Assembly (NCBI GenBank): GCA_025454675.1
Contig: JALONZ010000213.1
Location: 1-5,650 of the forward strand
DNA length: 5,650 bases
DNA from: Anaerolineae bacterium
Lineage (GTDB): Bacteria > Chloroflexota > Anaerolineae > Aggregatilineales > Phototrophicaceae
Direction: 5' to 3'
Shown here: positions 5,549 to 5,650 of the stretch, in pieces
Position numbering within the stretch: position 1 is the stretch's first letter
Layout of the letters: each line of letters starts with the position of its first letter
The notes under the pieces: generated by a model
Database searches by the model: none
Told to the model about the DNA's origin: nothing
The model's input: the letters and a program-made list of their open reading frames with translations, nothing else
Program-made: the position numbers and the translations under genes

Positions 5549-5650
5549 ATGAAGATTACCCCACCCCAACAAAAAATTATCGCTGTTCTGTGTCTCATCG
5601 TCCTTTTGGGTTTGCTATATACACAATATTTGCGCCCTACCCCATTAACC
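5549..5650 (+). CDS. Start of a membrane-anchored or exported protein, truncated by window edge
   Basis: An ATG at 5549 opens a frame of 34 codons that runs off the right end without a stop. The product begins MKITPPQQKIIAV, followed by a hydrophobic core VLCLIVLLGLLY (about residues 13-24) and then TQYLRPTPLT. This is the pattern of an uncleaved signal anchor or a signal peptide, so the protein is probably exported or tethered to the membrane. The fragment is too short to assign a family. No Shine-Dalgarno is visible, and the ATG lies only 13 nt after the rpsA hairpin. There is no room for a separate promoter after that hairpin, so read-through from rpsA or a promoter inside the rpsA end is likely. 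Confidence 0.55.
   Translation, partial: MKITPPQQKIIAVLCLIVLLGLLYTQYLRPTPLT

Overview
The window is a stretch of bacterial chromosome with roughly balanced GC. Most genes have a clear AAGGA-type Shine-Dalgarno site 6-9 nt before the start. The best guess for the host is a Chloroflexota (Anaerolineae-like) bacterium. This rests on recalled family resemblance (a four-domain S1 with a long acidic N-terminus, a PrmC with NLPY in place of NPPY, and the style of the hypothetical genes), so it is an inference of moderate to low confidence. No insertion sequence, CRISPR array, tRNA or rRNA was seen.

Layout, left to right. From 13 to 3908 everything is on the minus strand. Read in its own direction, this side starts with prmC (release-factor glutamine methyltransferase). 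It continues with a class V PLP-dependent aminotransferase of the isopenicillin-N-epimerase-like group, then a 378-residue membrane protein of unknown function. These three are tightly packed (14-15 nt gaps) and look like one operon. Next, at 609-710, is a short relic of the N-terminus of a hotdog-fold acyl-CoA thioesterase. It is followed by a compact pair of small genes, DUF6883 then DUF4926.

From 3909 to 4134 lies a divergent control region. It holds a near-consensus sigma-70-type promoter facing right (TTGTCA, 18 nt, TATAAT), a weaker candidate facing left for prmC, and an 11-nt inverted repeat that brackets the right-facing promoter. The predicted transcript then has a leader of about 83 nt that folds into three successive small hairpins. 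It leads into the gene for ribosomal protein S1 (4135-5493, plus strand). A 15-bp GC-rich hairpin follows the S1 gene, and 13 nt later a gene for a membrane or exported protein begins and runs off the right edge.

How it fits together: rpsA and prmC both serve translation (S1 in mRNA binding and initiation, PrmC in release-factor maturation) and are transcribed divergently from a shared control region. The three-hairpin rpsA leader recalls the autoregulatory leader known from E. coli rpsA and is the most interesting regulatory observation. The second is the broken thioesterase immediately before the DUF6883/DUF4926 pair, which suggests that the pair was inserted into a host gene.
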